64,000 nucleotides of DNA from Lenzites betulinus (GCA_022264855.1 JABYQU010000048.1:265590-329589); one strand, 5' to 3'. Positions 12,687 to 24,437 are shown, numbered from the stretch's first letter. Program-made: numbers and translations. Notes: a model not told the origin generated them from the letters alone.

Positions 12687-13613
12687 AGTACGTGCATTGG
12701 CTGTCTCAGTACGCTATTTTTACTTGGCCGCCCTTTCTTCGCTTATTAAACTCTCAATAATGCTTCAATGGGCGCGAAAACTGGTACATACGTGTCGTCC
12801 ATGTAGACGAAGATGTGTACCAATTTACAAGGGAAACGGACGCCTTATGCTATAGTTACTTGTATTATACCCTCAGGAGGGTAAATAGGCGCCCGTGGAG
12901 CGTCTTAAGACGATGTGGGCGGCTATGGGCCGTTTTGCAGCCACAGCATGGCAAAACTTGAAGCACTGCAAGCCTTTAACTACAGCTATGCCTCTAGTAC
13001 ACATCTCAGCCATTACTCATCCTATCAGTGTGATATTAGGCTTGTTACAAAGCTATAGACTGTGCCAATCTACCTGTATACATCTGGTAATATATATATT
13101 TGTACAGGCTGTCTAAATGGTAAAATATGGGCGACATTTTGCTGTTTCAGGGGTTTCAAGCAGTATCTAAGCACTGTATTATGTTCTATATACTGTACAG
13201 ACCTTGAAACACCCTCAGGGGATTCTAATACACTGTATAAGCATTATCTGAGGGGCTGTAATACTCTACTACCTGCTGTGGAAGAAGTGGAGAGTAAGTC
13301 TAAATGTGAGGAGAGGGCAGGGGGAGAACATCAACTTGTAACACACAGGGTGGTCGCCTTGCCACGCAAAAAATACTGTCGGAAAGCTGCGTTCAGCCGC
13401 TTTCCGACGGCATGTTTTGCGCGGGAATCGGGCGCAAACTGGTGGAGGTATTGCCCAAGGAAGCGCCCAGTAGGTGAACACTGGACGCTTCCCTGGGCAA
13501 CCCTGTGTTTGTTTCGCGCAAGACGAATGGTATATCTAATTAGCAGATGTTAGCAGGTATAATCGTCAGCAAACACCAAACAAAACAAACCAGAGCTAAG
13601 GGAGATATCACAA

Positions 13614-13644
13614 GATGTCCTCCTGCCCATTGGCAGGAGGACGT
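13614..13644. repeat. 14-bp hairpin in FB-2, repeat of 12411-12442
   Basis: GATGTCCTCCTGCC, CATT loop, then GGCAGGAGGACGTC: one G-T mismatch relative to the copy at 12411. Confidence 0.85.
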
Positions 13645-13718
13645 CTCAATGATTTCCTGTCTCATAACTTGGGGAAGGGCACGCATAACTTGGGAACCGC
13701 TGTGTCGTTTTGCGCGCA

Positions 13719-13767
13719 AAAGGACGCGTTAGAACCGCACTGAAAGCACGGTTCTAACGCGTCCTTT
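13719..13767. repeat. Perfect 19-bp hairpin in FB-2
   Basis: AAAGGACGCGTTAGAACCG (13719-13737) pairs exactly with 13749-13767 with an 11-nt loop. The equivalent FB-1 hairpins (8061-8109 and 9398-9447) are imperfect versions of the same structure. Confidence 0.9.
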
Positions 13768-14278
13768 CGCGTGGTTTTGTAACGCGAAACGGGCGAGCTA
13801 TCGCCTGTTTTGTGTCGCTTGAAGCGCCCTAGTAGCACTTGTGATACTTATGTGAGTACCTACCTGTGTCTAGCGAGACCTGTATACGATTTTTCGCATT
13901 TGTATTGCCTTCCAAACAAGCCTAGATAGAGCCTGATAGAGTAAAAACTGAGTGAGCTAGCAGGAGAAGAAGCAGGAGGAGGAGCGCACCAAAACGCGAA
14001 ATAAGCGCCCATGTGGCGAGGCTATTGAGGCAGGGGAGGGACCCGGGAGATGAGATAACAAGTTAATCTAAAGAGATAAGGGCACAATCAGTAAGATCTG
14101 GGTATATCTGCTATCTTTGGGGAGATAACAGGCCTCCCCCGGGCTGCCTGCCTAATTAGGAAGGTCCCGGGGCGCTCTCCGGAGCTTCGTAACACATTAC
14201 GAGCCCTGACGGTTCGTAATGTAAAACGGTTACGGAAGCTAAACGGTTCGTGACACATTATTGGTACAACAGCTGCTG

Positions 14279-14602
14279 TCCCGGTCCTGTCTATCTACGC
14301 CACTGTCGTTACGATCGCACTCATACTCGTTTACCCTCGCCCTCTGCCCAGTATCGGCGGCACCTGTCTTTACTCACTCGCTCGGCCTTGCGCCTATCTC
14401 GCTCATTCCGTACCCTTTGCCCAACTCACTCAGCCTAGCTTAGAGTGCCCTCCGATCCTTCGCGTTCTTGACATGTATATAAACCCCCGACTCGCAACCC
14501 AGTCGGTAGCGTTCAATCGAGACCAGACCGATACCCAGTCTCTCCCCCTCGAGCGAACCTCTTCGGTGTCACGTCACCTCCCCAAAGGGCGCGAACGTGA
14601 CA
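14279..14602 (+). repeat. Gypsy-1 5' LTR, lacking first 39 bp
   Basis: Aligns without gaps to the 3' LTR pieces (23794-23870 and 35206-35452); the only difference seen is C at 14453 against T at 35303, in a CpG. It begins directly at the end of FB-2. A TATA box is present at 14476. Confidence 0.85.
14476..14483 (+). promoter_or_regulatory. TATA box in gypsy-1 LTR
   Basis: TATATAAA within the LTR; the same box is in the 3' LTR at about 35326-35333. It would drive the gypsy-1 genomic RNA. Confidence 0.6.
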
Positions 14603-14793
14603 TATTTTGACTGCTTGTCTATCTCGAAACAAACCCGACTAGACTCTTATCCTCTCTCTCTCTCTCTCGACTACCTCCTGCCGACTGGGTCCTCTCGAGT
14701 CTGATCAACTCGAGCTTTCCTCTTGGTCTATACCGGTACGTCGCATTACTCTGTTCTTTTTTGCTAAACAACTCTCTAGATAACTCAAAAAAC

Positions 14794-15607
14794 ATGTCTA
14801 ACCGTTACAATTTCCGTGCCCGAGCTGGAGCGACGGCTGCGACGCCACAGGAACCTCAGGTACTAGGTGAGCCTCAACCCGTTACACCTGCTACTCATGT
14901 TATTCCACTCGGAAGCCCCCTCACCAGGTCGTCGGGCAGTACGTCCCTCACCGGTGGTGTACACCCCGGCTCCGAGCGCAGGCCTGGCGTTTCATACAGC
15001 CAGGCTGCGGGCTCGTGACCCTCATCTCCGTCGCAAGGTGCGGGACAGGAGACCGCTTCGGCGGATGAGTACCACTCTACGCCATTCCCCAGGGCGGACC
15101 CGTTCACCACTACGGCGACCAACCGCAAGCATCGGGTGACAGTCGAAGATGTCACCGATGAAGATAGCAACAACGGTCCATGGAAGACCGTTGTGCGCCG
15201 TCGCACCCGGAGTGCAGGCTCGTTACCGTGAAACTCCGGGCTAACCTCCGCAACGCCGACCTCAGCGCTGACGGCAGCTCAGCAGGCCGCGGTCCGAGTC
15301 GCTGAGACGCGTCTTACTAATACAGAACGAGAACGCGTCGGACGGCGCATGCAGATCGTCGCCGCTGCTTCAGCACGGGACGATTCGAGCAGTTCGAGAG
15401 GCCAGGGGCCTTCTCGTGACAAGGGGAAGACCATTGACGCGCGCAACTGGGGCGCGGCCGGTATCCCTGAAGAGGAACTATCCCCGGACGTACAGCGTCG
15501 GGAGTTTGATATGTACTCCTATCACCCACATAGTTACAACAGCAATGTAATTACCGGTGATACGCTCCACAGACGTTCCAAGCCAGAAAACCCCCTTTTC
15601 CGTCCTC
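14794..15607 (+). pseudogene. gag: Gypsy-1 gag, N-terminal part, two in-frame stops
   Basis: The frame starts at ATG 14794 (MSNRYNFRARAG) and would run to about 15607, but is cut by TGA at 15016-15018 and TGA at 15229-15231. Both fit CGA to TGA changes (Arg to stop). Between and after the stops the composition stays gag-like: Pro/Ser/Thr-rich start, then a charged stretch with EREREVGRRM-type and SPDVQRREFDMYSYHPH segments. The frame is then broken by a GC-rich insert (about 15608-16345) and resumes in another frame before 16460. Confidence 0.65.
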
Positions 15608-16345
15608 GTGCGCGCACGCCAGCCACAGCGCGCGCGGAGCTCACCGCACACCTTGGTACCCCCTACGTCGCGTGCACAGTGCGCGAAGCACATCGAGCGC
15701 AACGTCAAGATGCGCGCGGGGCACTCCACCACAGCGCGCGCACTGCCTGTCGCTATCCAGAGCCCTCTGCCCTAGCCGCTCGCGCGCGCAGGTCCGCTGG
15801 GCGCATCAGTGGCGCGCGCACGAGGCGGGCGAGGAGTCGTATCGCGCGCGGCGGGGGCGCCCGGCGCGCGAGGCGTCCCGGGCCCGGTTTCCGCTTATCT
15901 TCAGTATGGTAGCACGTGTTTTGATTCAGCCTGCGGGTATTCTTGTACATAGTCATTTCGGGGCATTCGAACCCCCCAGACAATCCACCCCTTACACTCT
16001 CAACTGCTGGGAACGTGTCCCTCGCGCTTCTCGACGTGCAACAACTTCCCCCGGTCAAGGCAGGGCAACTGGAGACCTCTCCACTGTGACAGCGTACTGT
16101 CAATTGCGTATACTGCGTTATTTCTGTGTCCCCGACGTGTCACTGCGTGCGTACTGCGTTGCGAAGCCTCGAGGCTAACTGCGAGCGTTACGATTATTCC
16201 CACGCGCGTTGCGTTACTAGGCCTATCCCCGCGTGCGCCCTCTTCTAACACAAGTACGCGCGCGATCCCGCCCTGTGTGCGAGAGGCATCCCTCCTGTCC
16301 GCGCGCGAATAACACACGGCCAGGCCTACGAGCGGACCTAGGGAG
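15608..16345. other. GC-rich insert of unknown origin inside gypsy-1 gag
   Basis: A block of about 0.74 kb, dense in GCGCGC, separates two parts of gag that read as one protein (ENPLF before it, RELKTLLPFITHLDVLYL after it). Its length shifts the frame from the gag start to the pol frame. A tRNA T-arm-like GGTTCGAATGC stretch lies on the minus strand near 15963-15975, but no matching A box was found. Borders are approximate and no terminal repeat or duplication is seen. Confidence 0.45.
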
Positions 16346-19300
16346 CTCAAGACCTTACTCCCCTTCATCACACATCTAGACGTCCTCTACCTCCCGGCTA
16401 TCGGCCGTCAGAGCACTTCTTACCGTATCACCGGATACAACACGGATGAACAGCGTGAGATGCTGGAGCATTGGAAGGCTGCTAAAGCCGAACAGATGTC
16501 TCGCCCGGACGCGGGCGAAGCAGCCAATGATGATCGTCCTCAAGATGTAAGTACATCACCAGCCTCCACACGGACTGGCAGGGCAGCCGCAGGCGTCCGG
16601 GATGAGATCGCAGCCCTCAGGCGCGAGATAGAGCTAATGAGAGCACAAAGTGCTCCACAGCCATCAACGAAGGCTGCCGAAAGCACTCACACAGAGAAAC
16701 GGCGCGGCCTCCGAAGTAAGACCAAGGGGGATCGCAATCGCGACCCCGAGAATGCTAAGCACAAACGGAACTCTATCTACCCGGTGGCTCAGATAGAACC
16801 CGGAAGCTACCTAGGGCGTGCATTTGCAGACTTGGTGGGACTCGACTCATCCGATGGAGACAAGACTCCCTCTTCCGGCTCGTCGAGTTCATCCGACAGC
16901 CATCCTGGCTCATCTGACTCGGAGGGTAGTCGTATGATATTCGCTTCCGAGGGCTCAGGCCCCTCTCCATCGAGCTCCGGAGATGAGACTGCTAGAAAGA
17001 AAAAGAAGACTAAGAAACGGCACACAAAGAAGCCGGTGTTGAAGCCTGAGAAGCCGACTGTGTACGATGGGCGTGCGGACACTCAAGTGTTTCATAAGTT
17101 CATGCGGCAGATGATAGAGTATCTGAAAGGACATACCATCAGCCGTACGATGTACACATCCACGGTTTCGAACTTCTTGACCAGATCGGCCTACAGCTTC
17201 TGGGAAAGCTCCGTCGCGAAAGCACCGCACAAGTGGCGGCTTCGGGAGCTGTTCCAAGGCCTGTTCAACCACTGTTTTCCGGCGGACCATCGCCTGCGGG
17301 AACGGGAACGGCTCCGGAGGTGTCGGCAGAATGACCGGCCTGTCCGTGAGTATGTGCACGAGCTCGAAACATTGTTGCTCACCGTAGGCATTGACTCCGA
17401 ACGGGAACGTGTGGATAAGCTGTGGAACGGCTTGAACTTCAGTATTCAAAAGGAGTTATGGAAGAAGCAACTCACCCCGATTGATGCGACATGGTCGGAA
17501 GTCCGAAGCTGGTCCGAGCGCATCGAGATTGCGGAGCGACTTGGTCAGCGAGGTAACTCAAAAGGAAACACGAGCGGCGCAACGGAGCCCCGTCGGAACG
17601 AGGGAGCAGAAGCTTCACGGTTGAGGAAGCGACCTGCGGAGACACGGTCCCCGTACTCACGTGGTACCCCATGGAATAATCATCCCCGTGCTGCTCCGGC
17701 CCCGACGGCGAGCTCCTATACTAAGCCCGTTACGCAGCCTGAGTTCTCCCGAGGTCCTAAACCGTCCTCAGGAGCAGGAAGCCAACGTCCTAGACTCAGC
17801 GACAAGGAGCGAACGGACTTGGCCGCAGCTGGGAAGTGTTTCTTGTGCAAAGAGACCGGGCACTTCGCCAACCGTTGCCCTACAGCGCAGGTGGTTAGAT
17901 CGGATTGTAAAGGACGGCCACCGGGGCTCACCTCGTATAACGTCGAACTTGGCTCCAACCGGCCAGATGCGGAGCATCTTCGAGCGTTGGCCGAGAGTAC
18001 AGAGTCGACGGGCGGCATCACCTTGCACGCCATTAGTTGGGATGTGTCAGAAGTAGTAGACGACTCGAAGGCTCTCATTGACGGACTTACACCGGACTAT
18101 GAGACGCCCTTGTCGCGCCTCCAGTTACCTCGGTCTTCTCGGCAAGAGCGATTGCGGTCGCCGATCGGGGACTTGTATGCTGAACAGGCTGAAGAGCTCC
18201 TAGCATATTATGGACCTTATTGTTGTCAGTCAACGGATATTGATTGCGGGGAGCCGTGCTCACCGAACGTATACCGCATGACAGACAAGCTTCATGTCAT
18301 CTTCCATTGGAACATGGAAGATGTCCTTGTTGAATCGAATGACTTGAAGGACCCCGAGTTTGACATTGTGAAGCTGTTCCGGCGGCACATTGTTGCTCAG
18401 AAGGCACCGGACCACCAGACATGCTTCTTGTCGGAGGTCGCGGCCGAACCTATGGGATATGCACTTCAGCGTGGCGTGTTGCGGTGCCTCGAACGAGAAT
18501 ACCCTTGGCCCGACTCTGACTACGAGCACTTCTGCTCACGTCGATTTTGCGTGTTTGCCCTGGAAACGGCTGTGCGCGTGAGGGATATGTATCTCAGTGT
18601 TACAGTTGACGTACCTACTCACCTGCTCAAAAACATTTATTTCGACCTAGCCAACTTTTATGCAAGAGCGGCGCAGCGGGTGTATACGCCTCATCTCTTC
18701 ACAGTGGATGACTTATCTGGCGAAATGAATACTTTGTTCAGTATGCCTCGGCAGCGGCCTCCGAGCGGTGCTACCCCTTACCTGACACTGTGTGCCGCCC
18801 ATGTAAATCCCGCCCGTGACGACACGCCGTATTTAGCGGTGCAGCGCAACGCGGCCACTCCACGAGATTTTGCGCGACTGATTCCTGAGCCGGCCGTCGT
18901 GGTAGTACTCATAAATGGTGAGCCTGCGTGTGCGCTGCTCAACTCAGGATCTCTGTCCGACTTCATGTCGGCAAAGCTCGCGCATCAGCTTAGTATTACA
19001 GCATTCGAGCTGGCAAAGCCCTTACCGGTGCACCTTGCTGTGCAGGGGTCGCACGCAAAGATAAATTATGGCTGTCGCGCGCGACTGGAATATCAGCGCA
19101 TCAAGTCGGAGCGGTACTTCGATATCATCAACTTACTTAGTTATGACTTAATTTTGGGGACTCCGTTCCTCTTTCAGCACCAGGTGTCTCTCGGGTTTAA
19201 CCCAACCGCGGTGGTAGTTGGTAGCACGGACGCGCAGCCCATCGAGGGCAAGCAAGTGCGCATCCTGCAGTCCCACGCCGCGGAACTACTGGACAGCCAT

Positions 19301-22300
19301 CTGGAGGAGGCACGGCGGGAGCTCCGTGAGTACGCTGCATCAATCTGCAAAGACGCAAGTGACTCACCCTTACCTCCGTTGCGATCTATAAATCATCGGA
19401 TTCCATTAATCGATCCGGAGAAGATTTATTCGTGGCGTCCGTCGAAGTGTCCCGATGCTCACCGGGCAAGCTGGATGGAGAAGCGCGACGCATACTTGAA
19501 GTCCGGACGTTGGAAGGCTACCAATGCGCGGAACACATCGCCGATGCTGCTGCTCACTAAGCCGGGCACCGGGGTCAAGGGGATTCCTCCGTGTTTGCGT
19601 GTGGTATGTGACCTGCGTGAGTGAAATGCAAATACTCATAAGGTTACATCCCCCTTACCAGATATGGAGGGAATACTCCGTCGCCTCGCGCGGCATCCAT
19701 ACCGCAGTTTGATTGACGGCAAGGATGCCTATGAGCAGATACGGGTGGAGCCGGAGGATGTGCCCCGGACAGCTATGACGACGCCTGATGGGAACATGGT
19801 CAGCCTTGTGCTTCAGCAGGGTGATTGTAATGCAGTCGCGACCTACCAGAGTCTTATGAACCATATATTTGGCCCTTACATTGGCGTCTTCATGGATGTC
19901 TACTTGGATGATGTGGCAATTTATTTGGATACCCTAGCGGAGCACGTCGCGCACGTTAAATTAGTGGTCGACATCCTGCGGCGTGAACAACTTTACCTGA
20001 GTGCTACGAAACTCCACTTCTTGTGTCGAGAGCTCAAAGTGCTTGGCCGCATTGTCGATGACCGTGGCATACGGATGGACCCTGACAAAGTGGATTCAGT
20101 ACTCAATTGGAAAATCCCGACTAATAAAGAATTACTTCGGGGGTTTCTTGGGTCTGTCGGATACCTGGCAGACGACATTGCATCCATCCGGATTCCTATG
20201 GGCCTGCTTGCGTCAATGACAGGGACTACAGCTTCGTTTAAATGGGAATTTACTCACCAGCAGGCGTTTGACGAGATTAAGCGGCTTGTGCATGCCCATA
20301 GGGAGCATCGAAGGTGTCCCCTCAATTACCGGCCGGAGGCGCCTTGTATCTGGCTGGTCACAGACAGCTCACACGGGGGCGTTGCGGGAGTAGTCAGTCA
20401 AGGGCATAACTACCAAAATGCCCGTGTCGCCGCATTCTTTTCTGCCAAACTGTCGTCAGCGCAGTCGAACTACCCTGTGCACGAGATAGAGATGCTTGCT
20501 GGTGTAGAGGCCATGCAGCGTCACCGTGACATCTTGCTCAGCTGTCACTTTACGTGGGTGACGGACCATAAAGGGCTTGTACATCTTCTCGGCCAGCGTA
20601 ACTTGTCGGGGCGCCAAGCGTGCTGGCTGGAGAAAATATCTGAATTTAGTTTTGATATTGAATACATTCCCGGGGTCGAAAATGTGCTTGCTGACGCTCT
20701 GTCAAGGATCTATTCCAATGATCAGCCGGGGACTGTTTGAGCTTTGTCTGAGTACGTAGCTTTCGATGTAGAGGGCGACCCTACAGGTGCTTTGTCCTCG
20801 AATGCCATCTCCGTGCCGTTGTTAGTACATACGGAGGGCCAGGCTCGTCCAGCACTGACACAGCCTGCGGTACCCAATGTCGCAGCGATGCCGCGGCGGG
20901 ACGACACACGGCGATTCCCTCCTGCTGAGACAGGACGCCCGGAGACAGTGGCCGAGTTCGCACGGCGTATCCATCGGCTCGTTTTACATGGGCCCCGTGC
21001 AGAACGAGCGGAGGGCGCGGGACCGGACAGCTCTGCCCATGCTGTGATAGCAGACAACTCGGATCAAGGCGTTGCGGGGGCTCCAACGGGCTTGTCGTCC
21101 AGATTGGACCCAATACCGATCAAAGCCCCTGTGCAGATAGAGCCGCTCGGAGAAGAGACCCTCGCGCCGGAGGGTGCGATGAGTCAGGAGGCGGCTGAAT
21201 CTGTAGATGATAGCCTGTTAGATCATATAGCATCGACTGCCGACGGCACCCACCTAGAAACGGAGATACGAGGCCGCTACATTGAAGATCCTTTCTTTCA
21301 GGCGATCTTGTCTTCGCCTAAGCAGTTCAAGAATTTTGAGGTTGTAGACGGCCTTGTCCTCCTCAGGGATCGTTCTCGAGTTCTCCTGTGTGTACCCAAT
21401 GTCAGAATCAAAGGACGAAGTGCACGGGAGATTGTTATATCGCATGCTCACTCGCTGCTTGCACATCTTGGGCCATGAAAGACGGCCGACCTTCTGCGCG
21501 ACCATGTATGGTGGAAATCGCTGGTCGCTGATGTAGCCAGATTTTGTGACTCTTGCATGACCTGCAAACGGAGCAAACCTAATAATCAGAAACCTTACGG
21601 ACTACTGAACCCATTGCCAGTACCGAGCATACCTTGGGAAGCCATCGGGATAGATTTTGTTGGACCTTTGCCCATCTCCAAAGATAGGGACGCATCATAC
21701 GACTCGATCACGACAATTATTGACCTCTTGACGGGAATGGTCCACTTGGTGCCAAGTCGTACCACATACCGTGCTCGAGATGTAGCCGAGCTTGTCTTTG
21801 CCGAAGTTTATAAACATCACAGGCTGCCGAAATCAATTGTCAGTGATCGGGATGTGCTCTTTACGGGTGCCTTCTGGACTCACCTGCACAAGCTCATGGG
21901 AGTTGAGCTGCGTATGTCGAGTGCGTACCACCCGGAGTCCGACGGCTCCACTGAGCGCGCAAACCGGACCATAGGGCAGATGCTCCGCCAGTGCGTGGCG
22001 CCGAACCAGAAGGATTGGGTCTCTCGGCTCCCAGCTATTGAATTTGCGGTTAACATGGCACGATCGGACTCAACTGGCTACGCACCATTCTTCCTGAATA
22101 CTGGCCGATTGCCACGGCCCCTGATATGGGATCGCGCGCAGCCGGATGAATACCCTGGCGTGCGGGCGTATGCCCAGAAGGTCAAGTCAGCGGTCATGGC
22201 TGCTCACGATAGCCTGATAGCGGCGCGTGTGAAGCACACCCGAGACACCAATCGACGCCGCCGTCCGGCTCCGTTTACGGAGGGCGACCTTGTCTATGTA

Positions 22301-22933
22301 TCTACAAAGAATATCAGTATCCCTCGTGGGCTAGCTCGTAAACTTGTACCTAAGTATATGGGACCTTACCGTATACTCCGTGACTACAAAAATTCCTCGT
22401 TCTGTATTGATTTACCAGCGGACTTGAAGAGACGCGGTGTGCACGACGTCTTCCACGCCTCGTTGCTGCGAGTCCATGAAGCCAACGATGATAGGCTGTT
22501 TCCCGGGCGGCTTGACACGCAAGTATTGAACCTAGAAGACCCTGAGAATGAGTGGGCAATCGAGAAGATTGTATCTCACCGTGGTGTTGGGGTTTCTGCC
22601 GTGTTCGAGGCAGTGTGGAAGTCTGGGGATACAACCTGGGTGCCCTATCAGTCGGTGTCACATGTGAACGCGCTGAAGGCGTACCTGGAGGCGTTAGGGG
22701 TGAGCTCAATTGAGGAGCTGCCTGACCGAAAAGGCGATATTGAGGACCCGCAAATATATGCGGGATGTGTCGGCCTGTTCCTAGAAGGGTTGCTTCAGCA
22801 ACTCTTCGAGGAATTAAAAGCCGGGCCCGACACTCACTTCCCATATCATCTTCCTACCCCTCACTCCTCGATATCTCCCCAGTCCGATGCCCGTCCTCAT
22901 CCACCAGTACGCGACCGTACTCGCGAACGGTGA
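16346..22933 (+). pseudogene. pol: Gypsy-1 gag C-terminus-pol with chromodomain, three stops
   Basis: One frame (ATG 16460) interrupted only by TGA at 19622-19624, 20738-20740 and 21476-21478. In order: zinc knuckle CFLCKETGHFANRC (residues about 460-473), protease with LLNSGSLSDF where Asp of the D-S-G site is Asn (residue 828, codon AAC at 18941), reverse transcriptase with YLDD near 19904, RNase H ending DALSRIYSND, then integrase with the CDSCMTCKR zinc end, D-D-E core (GIDFVGPLP, VSDRDVLF, SDGSTERANR) and a C-terminal chromodomain-like segment (EWAIEKIVSHRG to YLEALGVSSIEEL). Each stop fits CGA to TGA, and the protease change fits GAC to AAC, that is, CpG to TpG or CpA. The protein cannot be made as a whole. 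The family assignment is firm. Confidence 0.85.
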
Positions 22934-23711
22934 CGTTCTCATGCGGACGTCCGCGGACAGGCCGGCCGAGGTCTATTGCGCACATCAGGCCCGACTGTTT
23001 CTGCTGTTTGACAAGAGTCTTCGTACCGACAACAACACAGACCAGTTCGATGCCGCGACGACCCCAATCCCGGGCGGGTACGACCAGTTCGCGTTTTCCT
23101 GGAACCTCGACACAGTCAGCCCGTACTCGTTCGCGACCTACAACCCGGACACCGAGGTCTCGAGTGTCGACATTCGAAGGGACTCCGTACCTCAATCCAT
23201 GCTCATCCCGACTCTTGTCCACGGCAAGGCCGACGAGGAAGCCCTGTCGACCAAGGATCGTCGCCTGTTGCAGGATCTCTTGAAGGCCGCGGCGGAACGC
23301 AAAGTACGCCAGCGCGACAAGGCCCGCGACTCGTTCCAGGAACGGCAGAAGAAACGAGACGGTTCCGCCCGTCGTCTTCTGTATTCGAAGGGCATGTCCT
23401 CCTTGGCGGGGTCGCTGAACGGAGGACGTGGCAACCTGGCGCTTCATCTGCATCGCAGGCCCCTCCGCGCGCGCTCGGCCTCTCCCACTCCCACGGTGAG
23501 TTCTTCGACTTCACGCATCACCTTCGTGGCGCCGGTTTCGGGAGACGCTCCTCCCCCTCCTCCTGTCTACACCGCTGCACCTGCGATACCCATTCCCGGG
23601 GCCGCGGTGACTACGCTTCCTGCCGCGTCCACGGCTCTCTCGGAGGACACGGAGATGCAGGCCGACCCCGACGCTGACGCCGACGGGGACGACGATGTCC
23701 TCAAGGTCTAG
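22887..23711 (+). CDS. Accessory ORF of gypsy-1, 274 aa, unknown
   Basis: Starts at ATG 22887, overlaps the end of pol by 47 nt in another frame and ends 43 nt before the 3' LTR at 23755. It is the only gypsy-1 frame with no stop. Residues about 1-110 look globular (HQYATVLANGDVLMRTSADRPAEVYCAHQ); the middle (about 115-165) is basic and probably helical, with KAAAERKVRQRDKARDSFQ and KKRDG; the end is Pro/Ala/Ser-rich with an acidic DADADGDDD tail. No transmembrane segment or signal peptide is visible, so an envelope role is unlikely. I do not recognise it. Its position matches extra 3' ORFs of some chromoviruses; it could be a nucleic-acid-binding accessory factor, but that is inference. Confidence 0.6.
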   Translation: MPVLIHQYATVLANGDVLMRTSADRPAEVYCAHQARLFLLFDKSLRTDNNTDQFDAATTPIPGGYDQFAFSWNLDTVSPYSFATYNPDTEVSSVDIRRDSVPQSMLIPTLVHGKADEEALSTKDRRLLQDLLKAAAERKVRQRDKARDSFQERQKKRDGSARRLLYSKGMSSLAGSLNGGRGNLALHLHRRPLRARSASPTPTVSSSTSRITFVAPVSGDAPPPPPVYTAAPAIPIPGAAVTTLPAASTALSEDTEMQADPDADADGDDDVLKV

Positions 23712-23754
23712 CTATAGGCACTTGGACAGCCTGTTGGTTGTCCAGGAGGGCGTA

Positions 23755-23870
23755 TGTAGCGCCCGCGCTATGCGCGCCCCAGCACCTCCTCTTTCCCGGT
23801 CCTGTCTATCTACGCCACTGTCGTTACGATCGCACTCATACTCGTTTACCCTCGCCCTCTGCCCAGTATC
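23755..23870 (+). repeat. Gypsy-1 3' LTR, first part
   Basis: Begins TGTAGCG directly after a purine-rich tract (AGGAGGGCGTA, 23745-23754). Ends at the copia insertion; the last five bases GTATC (23866-23870) are the target-site duplication. Confidence 0.85.
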
Positions 23871-24426
23871 TGAAGAACTCTGAACCTGGAAGGCTGTGAG
23901 CCGCACAAAGAGGAATCTTCAGTCTGTGAGCGAAAGACTATAATCATATTGACAGTACCTGTGAGCCGCACAAAGAGGAACTACAAGTACTGGTAAGTAA
24001 CACATATGTAGGCATAGAAGTAGTGGGACTTACTCTTCAGTCTGTGAGCGAAAGACTGAAGAGCTATGGCAGAGAATGTCCTCCTTATATACTACTGGAG
24101 GACTGCGATGAGTAAGCATAAAAGAGAAGCATGTGACGTCCAGAGGACGCTGAGTAAGTAGCCTATGCGATGAGTAAGACGATGAGCAAGACTACGACGA
24201 CATATCGCGCAAGAATGATGCCATATTCTAGAGACTTCCATAGGGTTCTGGAATGTACCGGAGCAGCGTAGAACGCACCAGAATCATCAGTAAAGATGAT
24301 GAGATGCCGTGTATAGTACAATGTCCATAACAGGTAAGTAAGAATGTCCATGCCGGCGTATTGTAGATGCACGGCCACACACGGCAACTCCCGGTCCGGC
24401 ACAGCCGTAAACACGGAAGTTCAACA
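23871..24426 (-). repeat. Copia 3' LTR
   Basis: 556 bp, identical by eye to the interrupted right copy. It contains internal repeats: CTGTGAGCCGCACAAAGAGG twice and CTTCAGTCTGTGAGCGAAAG twice. A TATATAA box on the minus strand lies at 24085-24091. Confidence 0.9.
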
Positions 24427-24437
24427 CTCCCACTCGT
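24427..24437 (-). other. Copia polypurine tract
   Basis: On the minus strand ACGAGTGGGAG lies directly before the 3' LTR (TGTTGAAC) and directly after the gag-pol stop. This is the usual priming site for plus-strand DNA synthesis. Confidence 0.6.

Larger units (their letters stand above)
11793..14278. mobile_element. Foldback/palindrome element FB-2, second family member
   Basis: Outer ends are inverted copies: CAGCAGCTGTTGTA at 11793 and its reverse complement ending at 14278. The right border is confirmed independently, because the flanking sequence from 14279 aligns base for base with the other LTR copy of gypsy-1. The segment 13560-14278 is clearly homologous to the FB-1 arm at 9290-9943 (shared blocks include the AGGCCTGTTATC-type and CCTAATTAGGAAGG motifs). 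The interior is packed with perfect hairpins (listed separately) and has no credible ORF; the 212-codon frame at 12122-12760 simply runs through hairpins. No target-site duplication is seen because the adjoining LTR lacks its first 39 bases. Confidence 0.68.

Noticed and set aside
12122..12760. 212-codon plus-strand frame in FB-2
   Set aside because: It runs straight through perfect hairpins and has no domain-like pattern; the frame is a by-product of GC-rich palindromes.
24163..24414. 83-codon frame with a hydrophobic end, repeated at 34937-35188
   Set aside because: Both copies lie wholly in the copia LTRs; the repetition simply reflects identical LTRs.
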